Positions 17,773-27,312 of a DNA stretch of 64,000 nucleotides are shown piece after piece (position 1 is the first letter of the stretch; the number at the start of each line of letters is the position of its first letter). Below the pieces are notes generated by a model that ran no database searches, had not been told where the DNA came from, and saw only the letters and a program-made list of their open reading frames with translations. The stretch is from Lachnoclostridium phytofermentans. Lineage in GTDB: Bacteria; Bacillota; Clostridia; Lachnospirales; Lachnospiraceae. The stretch lies in contig NZ_JPOF01000003.1 in assembly GCF_000733755.1 (NCBI RefSeq), forward strand, positions 1,280,501 through 1,344,500. Reading direction: 5' to 3'. The translations under genes and the position numbers were made by a program.

Positions 17773-20109
17773 TTGAAGAAAATACCAATAGCTACATCAA
17801 TTATTGTTTTATTTAGCCTCATTCTTTTCGGACTATTTATCGTTAATTATAAATCATATACGGAAGACTTAGATTATCAATTTGAATCTCAGGCTTCCAA
17901 TAAACTATCTAAGATCAATGGGACTAAAAGGGAAACCATTGATTTGAGATTAGAAAATCATATGCAAAAAATGAAGCTTCTCTGTGAAAAAATAAAAGAT
18001 AGAGACCCTGGCTACGAACCTAATAAATTCTTAGAATCAGCCGATGATATGACCGTTCCAAAACTCTATTCAACGACGATTGGTGGTGCAGATGGGCTCT
18101 CTCCTTTTAACGTACATAAATATCTAAATGATCGTTATTATACTCAATTATCTAATCTCCAAGGGGTGATAAGTTACGGTCCAAACGGTATTGTTATAAT
18201 CTACCCTTATCAAGTGAATAGTAAATCCATAGAAGTCCTTTACCAAACCTATAGTTTGGAGGAGTTTTCTGATTTTATGGCAATAGGAAAAATGGAATAT
18301 GGCGGAACGACTTACTTAATTAATGAGGCTGGTGATATCTATGCTTCCGATATTTCAAAATACATTAATAAAAATCTATTTGAAAAATTACGACAGTCGG
18401 TTTTTAAAGGTAAGCATACTTTTGATGGTTTCGTATCCAACTTAAGCTCTGGAAAAAGCAGTATAACTCATTATAAAATGGATGATATCGACACCTATGC
18501 TTACTATTCACCAACTACTATAAAGGGCATTTATCTCCTCCACACTGCACCATCCAATATTTTAGATCGTGATTCTGAAGCAATCAATACGATAGCAAAG
18601 CGCTTTATGAATACCGTATTAGTGATTGTTTTCCTTTTAGTTATGGTTGTTTTTTTAGTACTATCCGTTTATACCCTAAAAGTTAATAAAAACCGCGATG
18701 TATTACTTCTAGAGAAGCAACGTTACCAGATTGCATTATCACATTCCAAGGATACCATCTGGGAGTACAACATTGAAAAAGACGTTTTGACCAAAACAGA
18801 GCCTTATCTAGGAATTTTTTATGGTGTTCCAGAAGTATATGATATCCGGAATGCAATTGTAACGAAAGACTTAATTCATCCCGATGATAAAGATATCTTC
18901 CTTGAGTTTTGTGACAAACTTATCTCAAAGGACGCTCAATTCGAATTTGAGGTTCGCTCAAAAAATCCGGAAGGAGATTATGTTTGGTATGAATTATCTG
19001 GAACTAAGCTATTTGACCCTGATGGAAAACCTATCTCTGTAATCGGACAAACTACGAATATCCATGAAAAGAAAAAGGAGATTGAATTACTACTTAAGAG
19101 GGCAAGTCAAGATACCCTTACGAAAACCTATAATCGAGAAACGGTACGAGAGAAGATTAATCAACGAATTGAGGGTCTTGAGGAACCTTATATCTTCGGT
19201 TTAATGATCATCGATATCGATAATTTTAAAATGATTAATGATACGCTTGGACATCTATTTGGTGATGCAGTTTTAATTGATTTAAGTGCTAAATTAATTA
19301 AGTTATTTGAGGAAGAAGATCTCATAGGACGAATCGGCGGCGACGAATTTGTTGTATTTGTTCATAATGCTCCTAGTATCACCTATCTAGAAGAAAAAGC
19401 CAAGCAAACCCTATCCCTACTTCATGATATTCATATCGGAGAAGAGGCAACTGCAAAACTTACTGGAACAATCGGTATCTCCATCTATCCTTCCGATGGA
19501 ACTACTTATAATGAGTTACTTGAGAAAGCTGAAATTGCCCTTTATCATGCAAAGCAACGAGGAAAAGATCAGTACTCCTTCTATCATAGCTCCATGGAGT
19601 TTATTTACCAAAAAGATCTAGAAAAGATTAGCCAGGAAACAAAAGAGATAAAATATCATTATGAAGATCGTTCCTTAGTCGACAGTACTATCATTGCAAA
19701 TGCCATTGAAATATTGTTTGACTCAAGAGAGATTGATGTTTCCATCAACATGATGTTATCTTTAATTGGTGTCTACTATAATCTAAGTAGAATTGATATT
19801 ATGGAATTTTCAGAATCTGACCACTCTGTATCCATCACTCATGAATGGTATTCTGACTCTTCCTTAAAATTAGCAGATCTCATCTCACAGGTTCCATACA
19901 CCGAGTTAGAACCAACATTTTTATATCAGGAAATCGATAGTGGTATTATTCATTTTGATGATATTTCTGAGAGACCTGATGTAATTAGGATATTTAGTCA
20001 GTATCCAGGAATGGCAGAAGCGAAATCTCTCTTCCAGTGTGGAATCAGCGACCATGGACACTATGTCGGTTTTCTTAGCGCCGCATTTTGTGAGGAAGCA
20101 CATACTTAG
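17773..20109 (+). CDS. Sensor diguanylate cyclase, 5' part of a TAG-split GGDEF/EAL gene
   Basis: A 778-residue product: a membrane segment (about 7-25), a large extracytoplasmic sensor region, a second membrane segment (about 278-300), a PAS domain (about 315-440), a GGDEF domain with intact GGDEF at residues 522-526, and a GAF-like domain from about 620. The protein stops at TAG (20107-20109) just short of the end of the GAF domain. The same frame continues without a stop through 18 codons into the next open frame, which holds a second GGDEF and an EAL domain. The TAG stands where related proteins have Trp (T-W-x-x-x-E-x-D), so one TGG-to-TAG change explains it. The cyclase half may still work alone to make c-di-GMP. 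TTG start follows GGAGG. Confidence 0.88.
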   Translation: MKKIPIATSIIVLFSLILFGLFIVNYKSYTEDLDYQFESQASNKLSKINGTKRETIDLRLENHMQKMKLLCEKIKDRDPGYEPNKFLESADDMTVPKLYSTTIGGADGLSPFNVHKYLNDRYYTQLSNLQGVISYGPNGIVIIYPYQVNSKSIEVLYQTYSLEEFSDFMAIGKMEYGGTTYLINEAGDIYASDISKYINKNLFEKLRQSVFKGKHTFDGFVSNLSSGKSSITHYKMDDIDTYAYYSPTTIKGIYLLHTAPSNILDRDSEAINTIAKRFMNTVLVIVFLLVMVVFLVLSVYTLKVNKNRDVLLLEKQRYQIALSHSKDTIWEYNIEKDVLTKTEPYLGIFYGVPEVYDIRNAIVTKDLIHPDDKDIFLEFCDKLISKDAQFEFEVRSKNPEGDYVWYELSGTKLFDPDGKPISVIGQTTNIHEKKKEIELLLKRASQDTLTKTYNRETVREKINQRIEGLEEPYIFGLMIIDIDNFKMINDTLGHLFGDAVLIDLSAKLIKLFEEEDLIGRIGGDEFVVFVHNAPSITYLEEKAKQTLSLLHDIHIGEEATAKLTGTIGISIYPSDGTTYNELLEKAEIALYHAKQRGKDQYSFYHSSMEFIYQKDLEKISQETKEIKYHYEDRSLVDSTIIANAIEILFDSREIDVSINMMLSLIGVYYNLSRIDIMEFSESDHSVSITHEWYSDSSLKLADLISQVPYTELEPTFLYQEIDSGIIHFDDISERPDVIRIFSQYPGMAEAKSLFQCGISDHGHYVGFLSAAFCEEAHT

Positions 20110-20163
20110 TCAAAGAATGAGGTTGATTCACTCTCCTTAATTTCAAAAGTTATTGGAAGCTAT

Positions 20164-21456
20164 TTGATTCGCCTTCGTTCCCTTCAAAAAGTGAATTTAG
20201 ATACGCTTACAAATTCGTATAATTTTAATGCATTTTTAGATGAAGTGAACAAACAATTGAAACAAAAGACTCAAACTTCTTACGCTATGTTTTATACGGA
20301 TATCAATCAATTTAAATTAATGAATGATAACTTTGGATATCAGGAAGGGGATTATATACTAAAAACATTCGCAGACTCCCTACTTCAAATTGGAGATACG
20401 AATTCTATTCTTTGCCGTATTACAGGAGATAAATTCGCATTATTTCTTGCATATGAAGACCTTGATGATCTTACCAATAGGGCGTTAAAACTTCAGGCAG
20501 TGTCAAAGCAGGTATGTAGTCCTTCTGGTGAATTTTATAAACTCTCTGTACGTACTGGTATCTATCAGATACAACCAGGTGATACTGCAATCGTGGCAGT
20601 GGATCGTGCCAATATTGCTCGAAAATATGCTCAGTTACAAAGAAACGGTAACTTTGAATTTTATAATGACGAGATGCGTGTTTCCTTGATTGAACAAAAG
20701 AAAATTGAGGATGTGATGGAGGATGCACTACAAAATGGTGAATTTCTTGTCTACTATCAACCAAAAATTAATATCACCACAAAGAAAATCTGTGGAGCAG
20801 AGGCATTGGTCCGCTGGATGAGACCGGAAGTTGGATTAGTTAGCCCTGCCTCCTTTATCCCTATCTTTGAAGCCAATGGATTTATTGTAAACTTGGATTA
20901 TTATGTTTTAGATAGGGTTTGCAATAGGCTTCGCGAATTAATCGATCAGGGGTTCTCTGTATATCCGGTTTCTGTCAATTTCTCAAGAGAACATTTTAAA
21001 TCGGATGCTTTACCAGAGCGCTTGAGACAAACCATTCAAAAATATCAATTACCGCCAGAACTTATCGAAGTTGAAATTACGGAAAGTGCACTTGCTTCTA
21101 ACGATCGTTATTGGTTAAACCTACTGAATAAAATACGTAGCTACGGTTTTGGTTTAGCAATGGACGATTTTGGTTCTGGTATGTCCTCTCTAAACTTATT
21201 ATGCGATCTACCATTTAAAGTCTTAAAGATAGATAAAGATTTCTTCCATACAAAAACTACAAATATTAGAGAGCGAATCGTTATCTCATCTATTGTAACT
21301 ATGGCTTCTCAGCTAGATATGGATGTAATTTGTGAAGGTGTAGAAACAGAAGATCAAATTAAATTCCTCCAATCCATTGGCTGTACTATGGCCCAAGGCT
21401 ACTATTATGACAAGCCGCTCCCTAGCGATGTCTATGAGGAAAAATATTTAACATAA
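20164..21456 (+). CDS. Degenerate GGDEF plus EAL phosphodiesterase, 3' part of the split gene
   Basis: A 430-residue segment in the same frame as the upstream gene. It begins in the last helix of the GAF domain, then a GGDEF domain whose signature is TGDKF (20422-20436), hence probably inactive as a cyclase, then an EAL domain with EAL (20800-20808), EITES, DDFGSG and EGVET, the residues needed to hydrolyse c-di-GMP. The TTG proposed at 20164 has only GGAAG upstream, so independent translation would need reinitiation. If the TAG at 20107 is read as an amino acid, the full protein is about 1,227 residues. Either a recent pseudogene, a readthrough product or a true two-protein split. Confidence 0.75.
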   Translation: MIRLRSLQKVNLDTLTNSYNFNAFLDEVNKQLKQKTQTSYAMFYTDINQFKLMNDNFGYQEGDYILKTFADSLLQIGDTNSILCRITGDKFALFLAYEDLDDLTNRALKLQAVSKQVCSPSGEFYKLSVRTGIYQIQPGDTAIVAVDRANIARKYAQLQRNGNFEFYNDEMRVSLIEQKKIEDVMEDALQNGEFLVYYQPKINITTKKICGAEALVRWMRPEVGLVSPASFIPIFEANGFIVNLDYYVLDRVCNRLRELIDQGFSVYPVSVNFSREHFKSDALPERLRQTIQKYQLPPELIEVEITESALASNDRYWLNLLNKIRSYGFGLAMDDFGSGMSSLNLLCDLPFKVLKIDKDFFHTKTTNIRERIVISSIVTMASQLDMDVICEGVETEDQIKFLQSIGCTMAQGYYYDKPLPSDVYEEKYLT

Positions 21457-21502
21457 CAAGAATAATCACGCTTCGCGAACTTTTCCTTGTCATGAATAAA
21501 AT

Positions 21503-21556
21503 GCAGAGATTATAGAGTTAGCCTTGCTTACTTTATAATCTCTGCTCTTTTCATTT
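21503..21556 (+). terminator. Terminator after the GGDEF/EAL locus
   Basis: Stem GCAGAGATTATAGAG (21503-21517) with 21531-21545, about 15 bp with one G-U pair, 13-nt loop, then CTCTTTTCATTTTTT. Confidence 0.88.
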
Positions 21557-21623
21557 TTTATTATATAACTTTACGAATGGGAGCTATTTCTAATTCTTTA
21601 TAAATAGCCTCTAATGTAAGTGA

Positions 21624-23198
21624 TTACTTAGGAAATGAGAAGTAAGCATCCGCACCGTCATCTTCAACTTCAATCTGATAACTCTTTGTGTCATCTCCTT
21701 CTATCACTAAATCAACATCTATAGTACCGATTTGTTTCTCGACCACTAATTTTCCATTCTTAATGGTGCCTACAAAAGTCCCGTCAAAATAAACATCTGC
21801 TCCAGTGATCCAATTAATTGTTATGGTATTCTTTTTATTGGTATTCTGGTTCCCATTTGAGGAGTTCCCAGAATTCCCACCATTATTGGATCCATTGTCA
21901 GTATTGTTATTATTTTCTGAGCTGCTTTCATTATTAGATTCCGAGGTATCCGTATCATCATCTGAGGTGCTGTCTTCGATTTCTGATTCTCCGGTCTGAT
22001 TTTCTTTCTCTGACCAGTTGTCCTCAAAATTATCCTCATAACCATTGTTATCATCCGTATTATTATTCCAATTATTATTACCGCTATTATTTCCACTGTT
22101 GCTTTCGTTATTATTACCGTTATTGTTACCATTATTATTCTCATTGAATCCATCGTTCTCTGGAAGACTAATACTAACAATTTGGTCAGTACGATCAATA
22201 CTTAATTTCCCTTTGTAAGTAACGTATCCACCAAGAGATACTTCGATTTGATGTTCCCCATATTCTAACTCCACAGGCTCTATATAACTTGTTTTCACTC
22301 CATCAATAGAAAGATTCGCAGACTCTGGGGTGATAGAAAATCGAACTCGACCACGCTTTATTGCTGCCATGCCAAATTCTTCGACATTACATTTTAGTGT
22401 CTGCCCTCTTACTATAGTTACCTCTTTCATCCCTTCCATATTATTATTACGTACTGTTACTGGATAGGTTCCTTCTTTTATTGTAAGCCTAAGATCTTCC
22501 GTAATATCTTCTATTGCTATTGTGCCAACGGAAATCTTACCTCCAATAAAATCTTCTTCTCCTGTTAGCTCAAGATATCCATGTCCCTGATTGATTATAA
22601 CTACATAGATGTTCTCTTCTATTCCACGCAATGTTACATAATCCATGTTAAGTACATCTGAGATGTCCGCCGGTTCGCCCTGATAAAGCACTGTAACATG
22701 CTCTGGATATGTATAGTTTGTACCATGAAAGGAAACCATTCTGGTTTCTGGATCCACTTTTACATCAGTTACCCCTATTGCTTCCCATATTTTATCAGAT
22801 ATTTTTAATTTACCTAACTCCTTCGTTCCTTGCTTAAAATAAAGTTCTACCATCTGTCCAGATAACAATTGTGATACAGCAAGATATTGGTCATATTTAT
22901 CAGTAATATTTGTCCCGCCATGATAATCTAACCATAATGTTTCCCCAGTATCAACTTTCATGACTTTAAGCTTATTCTTCGTTGTATCCATATCGAGGTA
23001 AACTGCCAATACAGCATCCTCATACTCTTCATTACTATCTTCTACTATTGGAGTAGGTTCTGGTTCCTTCCCTTTTACTTTCTTTTCTTTTTGTCCAAAT
23101 ACCGTAAATAGTACAACTGAGGAGATTGCCAACAACGCAACAACAATTGCACCGATAATAAAGAGTTTAGACCAGTCTTGGTTTTTCTTACGCTTCAT
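21624..23198 (-). CDS. Membrane-anchored PEGA-like protein with Asn-rich linker
   Basis: A 524-residue protein with a basic N-terminus, one membrane anchor (about residues 13-35) and an extracytoplasmic part. Residues 290-345 (RVRFSITPESANLSIDG... then YGEHQIEVSLGGY) and the C-terminal 70 residues (GADVYFDGTFVGTIKNGKL) look like PEGA-type beta repeats. Between them, about 353-455, is a low-complexity linker dominated by Asn, Gly, Ser, Glu and Asp. PEGA proteins are usually cell-envelope proteins. Function unknown. ATG at 23198 follows GAGGT. Confidence 0.82.
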   Translation of the reverse strand: MKRKKNQDWSKLFIIGAIVVALLAISSVVLFTVFGQKEKKVKGKEPEPTPIVEDSNEEYEDAVLAVYLDMDTTKNKLKVMKVDTGETLWLDYHGGTNITDKYDQYLAVSQLLSGQMVELYFKQGTKELGKLKISDKIWEAIGVTDVKVDPETRMVSFHGTNYTYPEHVTVLYQGEPADISDVLNMDYVTLRGIEENIYVVIINQGHGYLELTGEEDFIGGKISVGTIAIEDITEDLRLTIKEGTYPVTVRNNNMEGMKEVTIVRGQTLKCNVEEFGMAAIKRGRVRFSITPESANLSIDGVKTSYIEPVELEYGEHQIEVSLGGYVTYKGKLSIDRTDQIVSISLPENDGFNENNNGNNNGNNNESNSGNNSGNNNWNNNTDDNNGYEDNFEDNWSEKENQTGESEIEDSTSDDDTDTSESNNESSSENNNNTDNGSNNGGNSGNSSNGNQNTNKKNTITINWITGADVYFDGTFVGTIKNGKLVVEKQIGTIDVDLVIEGDDTKSYQIEVEDDGADAYFSFPK

Positions 23199-23272
23199 AT
23201 GTTTACCTCATCTTTATTTAGAAGCAAACTCTGCTATGCAGTTTTGCTTACTCCTAGTAGCCTTTGTATAAA

Positions 23273-23296
23273 CGAAATAAGGTGTACCTTATTTCG
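23273..23296. terminator. Palindromic hairpin between the CotS-like and PEGA genes
   Basis: CGAAATAAGG and its complement form a 10-11-bp stem with a tiny loop at 23273-23296. It lies 57 nt after the CotS-like gene on the minus strand; the U-tract is poor, so termination is only probable. Confidence 0.5.
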
Positions 23297-23352
23297 GCAC
23301 ACCTTCATTATAATGGATATTACACCTTAATTCAACAGCCTATCTAGCCTAT

Positions 23353-24396
23353 CTATACTTTTAGTAGCTGATCCAAAAACTCTTTTTTTGAATCAATTTG
23401 TTCGGTTAAGGTTACAAGCTTTTGAACATTTTTCTGTGGTATCCAAGATTTTTTGCTATTGTAATAATAATTTGTTATCTTCCAAAACTTCTCTGGATAG
23501 AGAAGTAATACGTAAAGGAGGTGTTTTTCCGCCTTAGAAAGTGGTCTTTGTTTTTGATACTCTTTTAAAATGCTTTGTCCCATGCTGATATTCCAGTCGT
23601 TTTTTTCCATCGCTTTTCGAATAAATTGATAAAGATCTGTGACTTGTAATCCCAGTGACGCTTTTTCAAAATTCGAGGTTGCTACGATATCATTTCCTTG
23701 AACCTCCGCAGCAGAGCATAACTGATTGATGGCTTTATTGCAATTTAAGATGATAATATTATGATAAGTATAGTTTCCATGGCATATCATACCTCGATCT
23801 AGCGAATTGCACATTAAAGTGCAATATGGAATTTGCTTCATATACTCCATTGCTTCCAAAGCATCTTTAAAGAAACGTTCACACTCACCTAAATAGCATA
23901 CCTCAAACTCATTTTTCTGCTTTCTGTCTCGTATATAGCTTTTCACCCGTTTCAGTTCTCTTGTCCTTTTTTCTAAGATTGTAAAAAGGTTCCCCTGCTG
24001 ATAGCATAACTTCTGTTCAGAACTAACTTCAATTCCCACCATACAATTATGAAGACGAGCTAGATTTGAGGTCGCAAGACATATTTTATCGTCTTTTTTT
24101 AGGTTACATTCTTCCCCATCAAACCAGTTCTTAATTACAAACTTTTCACCAATTGAATTTACCGAAAGAATTGATCCGGCACAGTTTCTGACATAGCCAT
24201 CCGTATTTTCGTATCCATTGGCTGCAATCTGCTGCTTGATTGTATCCTCGAATTCGAGACGTCCTTCCCCGCCCTCATATCCGCATAACAGCTTCAGTCC
24301 CTGATCAGTTTCCAACACATATGCTCCTCTGGTACGGTAGGTATTGTAGATTCTTAAATCATATTTTCCTAGTACCTCTTGGCTTCTATCCTCCAC
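23353..24396 (-). CDS. CotS-family spore coat kinase-like protein
   Basis: A 347-residue protein resembling the CotS/YtaA family: YDLRIYNTYRTRGAYVLETD at the N-terminus, an aminoglycoside-phosphotransferase-like fold, and HGNYTYHNIII in place of the catalytic loop HGDxxxxN, with Asn for the catalytic Asp. Such proteins are spore-coat-associated and many are thought to be non-catalytic. GTG start at 24396 with GGAGG 8 nt upstream. It sits next to two SPOCS-like genes, supporting a sporulation role. Confidence 0.82.
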   Translation of the reverse strand: MEDRSQEVLGKYDLRIYNTYRTRGAYVLETDQGLKLLCGYEGGEGRLEFEDTIKQQIAANGYENTDGYVRNCAGSILSVNSIGEKFVIKNWFDGEECNLKKDDKICLATSNLARLHNCMVGIEVSSEQKLCYQQGNLFTILEKRTRELKRVKSYIRDRKQKNEFEVCYLGECERFFKDALEAMEYMKQIPYCTLMCNSLDRGMICHGNYTYHNIIILNCNKAINQLCSAAEVQGNDIVATSNFEKASLGLQVTDLYQFIRKAMEKNDWNISMGQSILKEYQKQRPLSKAEKHLLYVLLLYPEKFWKITNYYYNSKKSWIPQKNVQKLVTLTEQIDSKKEFLDQLLKV

Positions 24397-24551
24397 ATTA
24401 CATCCCTCCGACTGAAAACATACTCCCTGAATGCTCTTAGAGGGAGTTCTTTCTAATCATATGATGTAATTTGAGAAATCATGCTATGTGGAATCTGAAA
24501 TTGTACACTTTTATATAAATTGACTGCTTTTTTATAGATTTTTGGTTGTCC

Positions 24552-25346
24552 TTACGGCTGAAAAAATAGCATTCCAAAAACACAGCAGTAGAGCCTTCTT
24601 TCGAAACGAATAAAATCTGTTGAATACAGAATTAATCTCACATCTGGTTTTATTATTTTAGCACCTTCTGGTAAAATAACTGCTTCTGTATGTCCCGAAA
24701 CATATTCTAATACCCTTTCATAAGAAGTATTTCCCACCCTATAATTCACTTTAGCCGAATAGGAAATAACACCAGAGATCAAAAGCTCCGTATTACGACA
24801 AAGCTCTCCTTTTCTAACTTTGTTATAAAAAGGAATATATCTTGATTTCTGGTGTTGAAAATATACTCTTATATCACTTATGACTACTGAATCTGGGATG
24901 TCCTTTGGTAGTAACAAACTCTGTTTTATTAGACATGGCTTTCCAACAGTCGCTATAATCTTTGAGAATACCTCATTGGAAAAGACTAAAAAGTCTTTTC
25001 CAACAGCTCTGCAACGAACTGATATAACATCCTCTCTCTTCCTTCCTATTACACATAACCCAAACCGTACAACTACCCTTTCATAGGGTGCTAAGGATAA
25101 TAATATAGACTCTCCTTTTTGAATCGGCTTACCTTTGTTTTGTATAAGGAATGAATTTGGTATTAACCTAGTCGAACTCGGATAATCTATCCCTATCCAT
25201 ATCTGTGGCATGTACTTCTCTGATAGATTTAAAACAAGCATTTCGTACCACAGAATATCAAAGGTAGATGCCACTTCTTTTTCTACTGTTAGTGCTAAAC
25301 ATAACTCCATACCACTATCAAAGAGAGCTGGAATATCTTTAATCAT
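24552..25346 (-). CDS. Uncharacterised protein of the SPOCS-like pair
   Basis: A 264-residue protein, no signal peptide, rich in beta-strand pattern. The C-terminal half (LISGVISYSAKVNYRVGN then PEGAKIIKPDVRLIL) loosely resembles DUF3794/SPOCS repeats; the N-terminal half may be a second, diverged copy. Its ATG (25346) overlaps the end of the preceding gene by 8 bp, so they are translationally coupled. Function unknown; sporulation link is by neighbour and promoter only. Confidence 0.7.
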   Translation of the reverse strand: MIKDIPALFDSGMELCLALTVEKEVASTFDILWYEMLVLNLSEKYMPQIWIGIDYPSSTRLIPNSFLIQNKGKPIQKGESILLSLAPYERVVVRFGLCVIGRKREDVISVRCRAVGKDFLVFSNEVFSKIIATVGKPCLIKQSLLLPKDIPDSVVISDIRVYFQHQKSRYIPFYNKVRKGELCRNTELLISGVISYSAKVNYRVGNTSYERVLEYVSGHTEAVILPEGAKIIKPDVRLILYSTDFIRFERRLYCCVFGMLFFQP

Positions 25347-25812
25347 CGCAAACGTTGTATGTTAATACTAAAGATATACCGCAATATAGTGTATTTCTTT
25401 CTATGATGATAGCAGAAAAGTCCTGAATATCATAACCTAAAAATACTTCACGGTTACCATTATCCTCTAATGGCACAACAATATTAGTTGAAAATGGTAT
25501 CACTTTATCTATCGTATTATTTCTTCTTACCCCATTCTCCATGTGTGTTATCACAATTTTAGTATAAAAATATCCTATTACAACAAGATTCTTTCCTGTT
25601 AATACTTGACCTTCTGCAGAAGTACCAGCAACGCTAGGTACAAATCGTATATTAGAAACGCAGATGGATGGAGTTGTTACAGACACATTATCATTTATGT
25701 CACACTGCACACAAAAAGTCTGAGCGGCCTGAAATTGGCTAAAGAACTCCGGCGTAGAAGTAGGAAATTGAATTGGGTAAAGGCAAATCGGTGTCGAGGA
25801 ACAACGAGACAT
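25339..25812 (-). CDS. SPOCS (DUF3794)-like protein
   Basis: A 157-residue protein. Residues about 65-125 (QVLTGKNLVVIGYFYTKIVI ... VIPFSTNIVVP) fit the DUF3794/SPOCS pattern of clostridial spore proteins, including the PFSTxIxVP motif. A Cys-containing N-terminus (MSRCSSTPICLYP) precedes it. ATG at 25812 follows GAGGAG. First gene of a two-gene unit behind a sporulation-type promoter. Role presumed in spore coat or mother-cell development. Confidence 0.72.
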   Translation of the reverse strand: MSRCSSTPICLYPIQFPTSTPEFFSQFQAAQTFCVQCDINDNVSVTTPSICVSNIRFVPSVAGTSAEGQVLTGKNLVVIGYFYTKIVITHMENGVRRNNTIDKVIPFSTNIVVPLEDNGNREVFLGYDIQDFSAIIIERNTLYCGISLVLTYNVCDD

Positions 25813-25843
25813 AGAATTCTCCTCATAATTACTACTATTACTT

Positions 25844-25872
25844 TATGATATGCTAGTAAACCAAAAAAATGT
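25844..25872 (-). promoter_or_regulatory. Sporulation-type (sigma-K/E-like) promoter
   Basis: On the minus strand AC (25872-25871), 18-nt spacer, CATATCATA (25852-25844), matching the sigma-K -10 pattern CATANNNTA, about 30 bp before the SPOCS-like start codon. No sigma-A hexamers are evident. Confidence 0.45.
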
Positions 25873-25889
25873 TACATTTACTATTTGTT

Positions 25890-27251
25890 TTAAAGTTGAT
25901 TTTTCGCTATCCTAAGTAATTGTTCTTTCGTATTTAAGGTAGGATCAACAATTACCATTTCTAAAAGCTGTTGAAGTAATAACCCAATATTTTTCCCCGA
26001 TTCAAACCCTTGTTCTATTAAGTCTTTCCCATTTACCGCTAACATCTTAAGCGAAACACATTCGCCATCTTCTATTATCTCATAATACAGCTTTTTCGCT
26101 TGATTTAAGATCTTAACCATCTCTTCTTTAACTTTTGAATTCATTCCTTCTATAGCACATTCTCGGATCACAAAAAGCATCGGCATATATTTTTCTCCAA
26201 TAAGATTGGTAGCCCTACGAATATCTTCTTTAGAAGAACCAAATCTAAAATTATGATAAGAAACTAATTTTGTAACACTTTCTATTGTTTCATTATCAAA
26301 TTTTAATCTACGCAATATGGTCTTTGCCATGATTGCGCCTTTGTCATTAAGTTCCATCGTATGTTTTTTCATATGTGAATCAGCCGCTTTTACTTCTGTT
26401 TTTGCTACATCATGTAAGAGAATAGCCCAACGATAAATTAATTGCTGCTTTTTATCTTCTATATTTTTTGATAACTTCTCCACAAAATAACGCAACACTT
26501 CCAACGTATACTCAGCAACATTAGGCTGTTGGTATGGACTCTGTAAGGAAGTAACAAGCATCTGATCAAATTCCGGTAATATAACCTTCGTTAGCCCAGT
26601 TTCATATGCAATCATTATTTTTTCTGGATGATTAGATAACAATAATTTATTGAGTTCCTCTCTTATTCTCTCTGCGCTAATGTTTCTTAAATTTAAAGCT
26701 TTTATTCGGATCGCAGCAAGTGTTTCCTCCTCAATCGTAAAATTAAGCTGAGCAGAAAAACGAACAGCACGAAGAATACGAAGTGCATCCTCTTCAAATC
26801 GTTGGTCTGCACTACCGACACAGCGTATCCTATTTTCCTGCAAGTCTTTTAGACCATCAAATTCATCGACAAGTCCATCCTTAGCATTATACGCCATGGC
26901 ATTTATCGTAAAATCTCTTCGTTTTAGATCTTCAACCAAATTCTTTGTATATTCTACCTGCTTAGGATGTCGGTTATCCTCATATTCACCATCAAGACGA
27001 TAGGTTGTAACTTCAAAACCTTCTTTTCCAAGCATCACAGTAACTGTCCCATGTTTGATTCCAGTGTCAATGGTTCTTGGAAATATCTGCTTCACCTCAT
27101 AAGGATTTGCAGACGTAGTAATATCCCAATCTCCTGGTATTCTGCCTAGCAAAGAGTCACGGACACAGCCTCCTACAGCATAGCCTTCAAAACCATGAGA
27201 CATTAATTCTTCTATGATATAATTTACCTTTTCTGGAAGAGTAATTATCAT
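25890..27251 (-). CDS. cca: CCA tRNA nucleotidyltransferase
   Basis: A 453-residue class II nucleotidyltransferase of the CCA-adding/poly(A) polymerase family. Motif A GGCVRD with DWD (residues about 27-43), motif B RRDFTINAMA, RFEEDALRILRAVRF (motif D region), and a C-terminal HD domain with LLHDVAK. The HD-containing form is usual in clostridia. It adds or repairs the CCA end of tRNAs; a pure poly(A) polymerase cannot be excluded. ATG at 27251. Confidence 0.93.
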   Translation of the reverse strand: MIITLPEKVNYIIEELMSHGFEGYAVGGCVRDSLLGRIPGDWDITTSANPYEVKQIFPRTIDTGIKHGTVTVMLGKEGFEVTTYRLDGEYEDNRHPKQVEYTKNLVEDLKRRDFTINAMAYNAKDGLVDEFDGLKDLQENRIRCVGSADQRFEEDALRILRAVRFSAQLNFTIEEETLAAIRIKALNLRNISAERIREELNKLLLSNHPEKIMIAYETGLTKVILPEFDQMLVTSLQSPYQQPNVAEYTLEVLRYFVEKLSKNIEDKKQQLIYRWAILLHDVAKTEVKAADSHMKKHTMELNDKGAIMAKTILRRLKFDNETIESVTKLVSYHNFRFGSSKEDIRRATNLIGEKYMPMLFVIRECAIEGMNSKVKEEMVKILNQAKKLYYEIIEDGECVSLKMLAVNGKDLIEQGFESGKNIGLLLQQLLEMVIVDPTLNTKEQLLRIAKNQL

Positions 27252-27312
27252 TTAGGGTAGTTCCTTTCACTTCAATCTGCATTTATTCTATCACAGATGA
27301 ATTCGAAACGCA

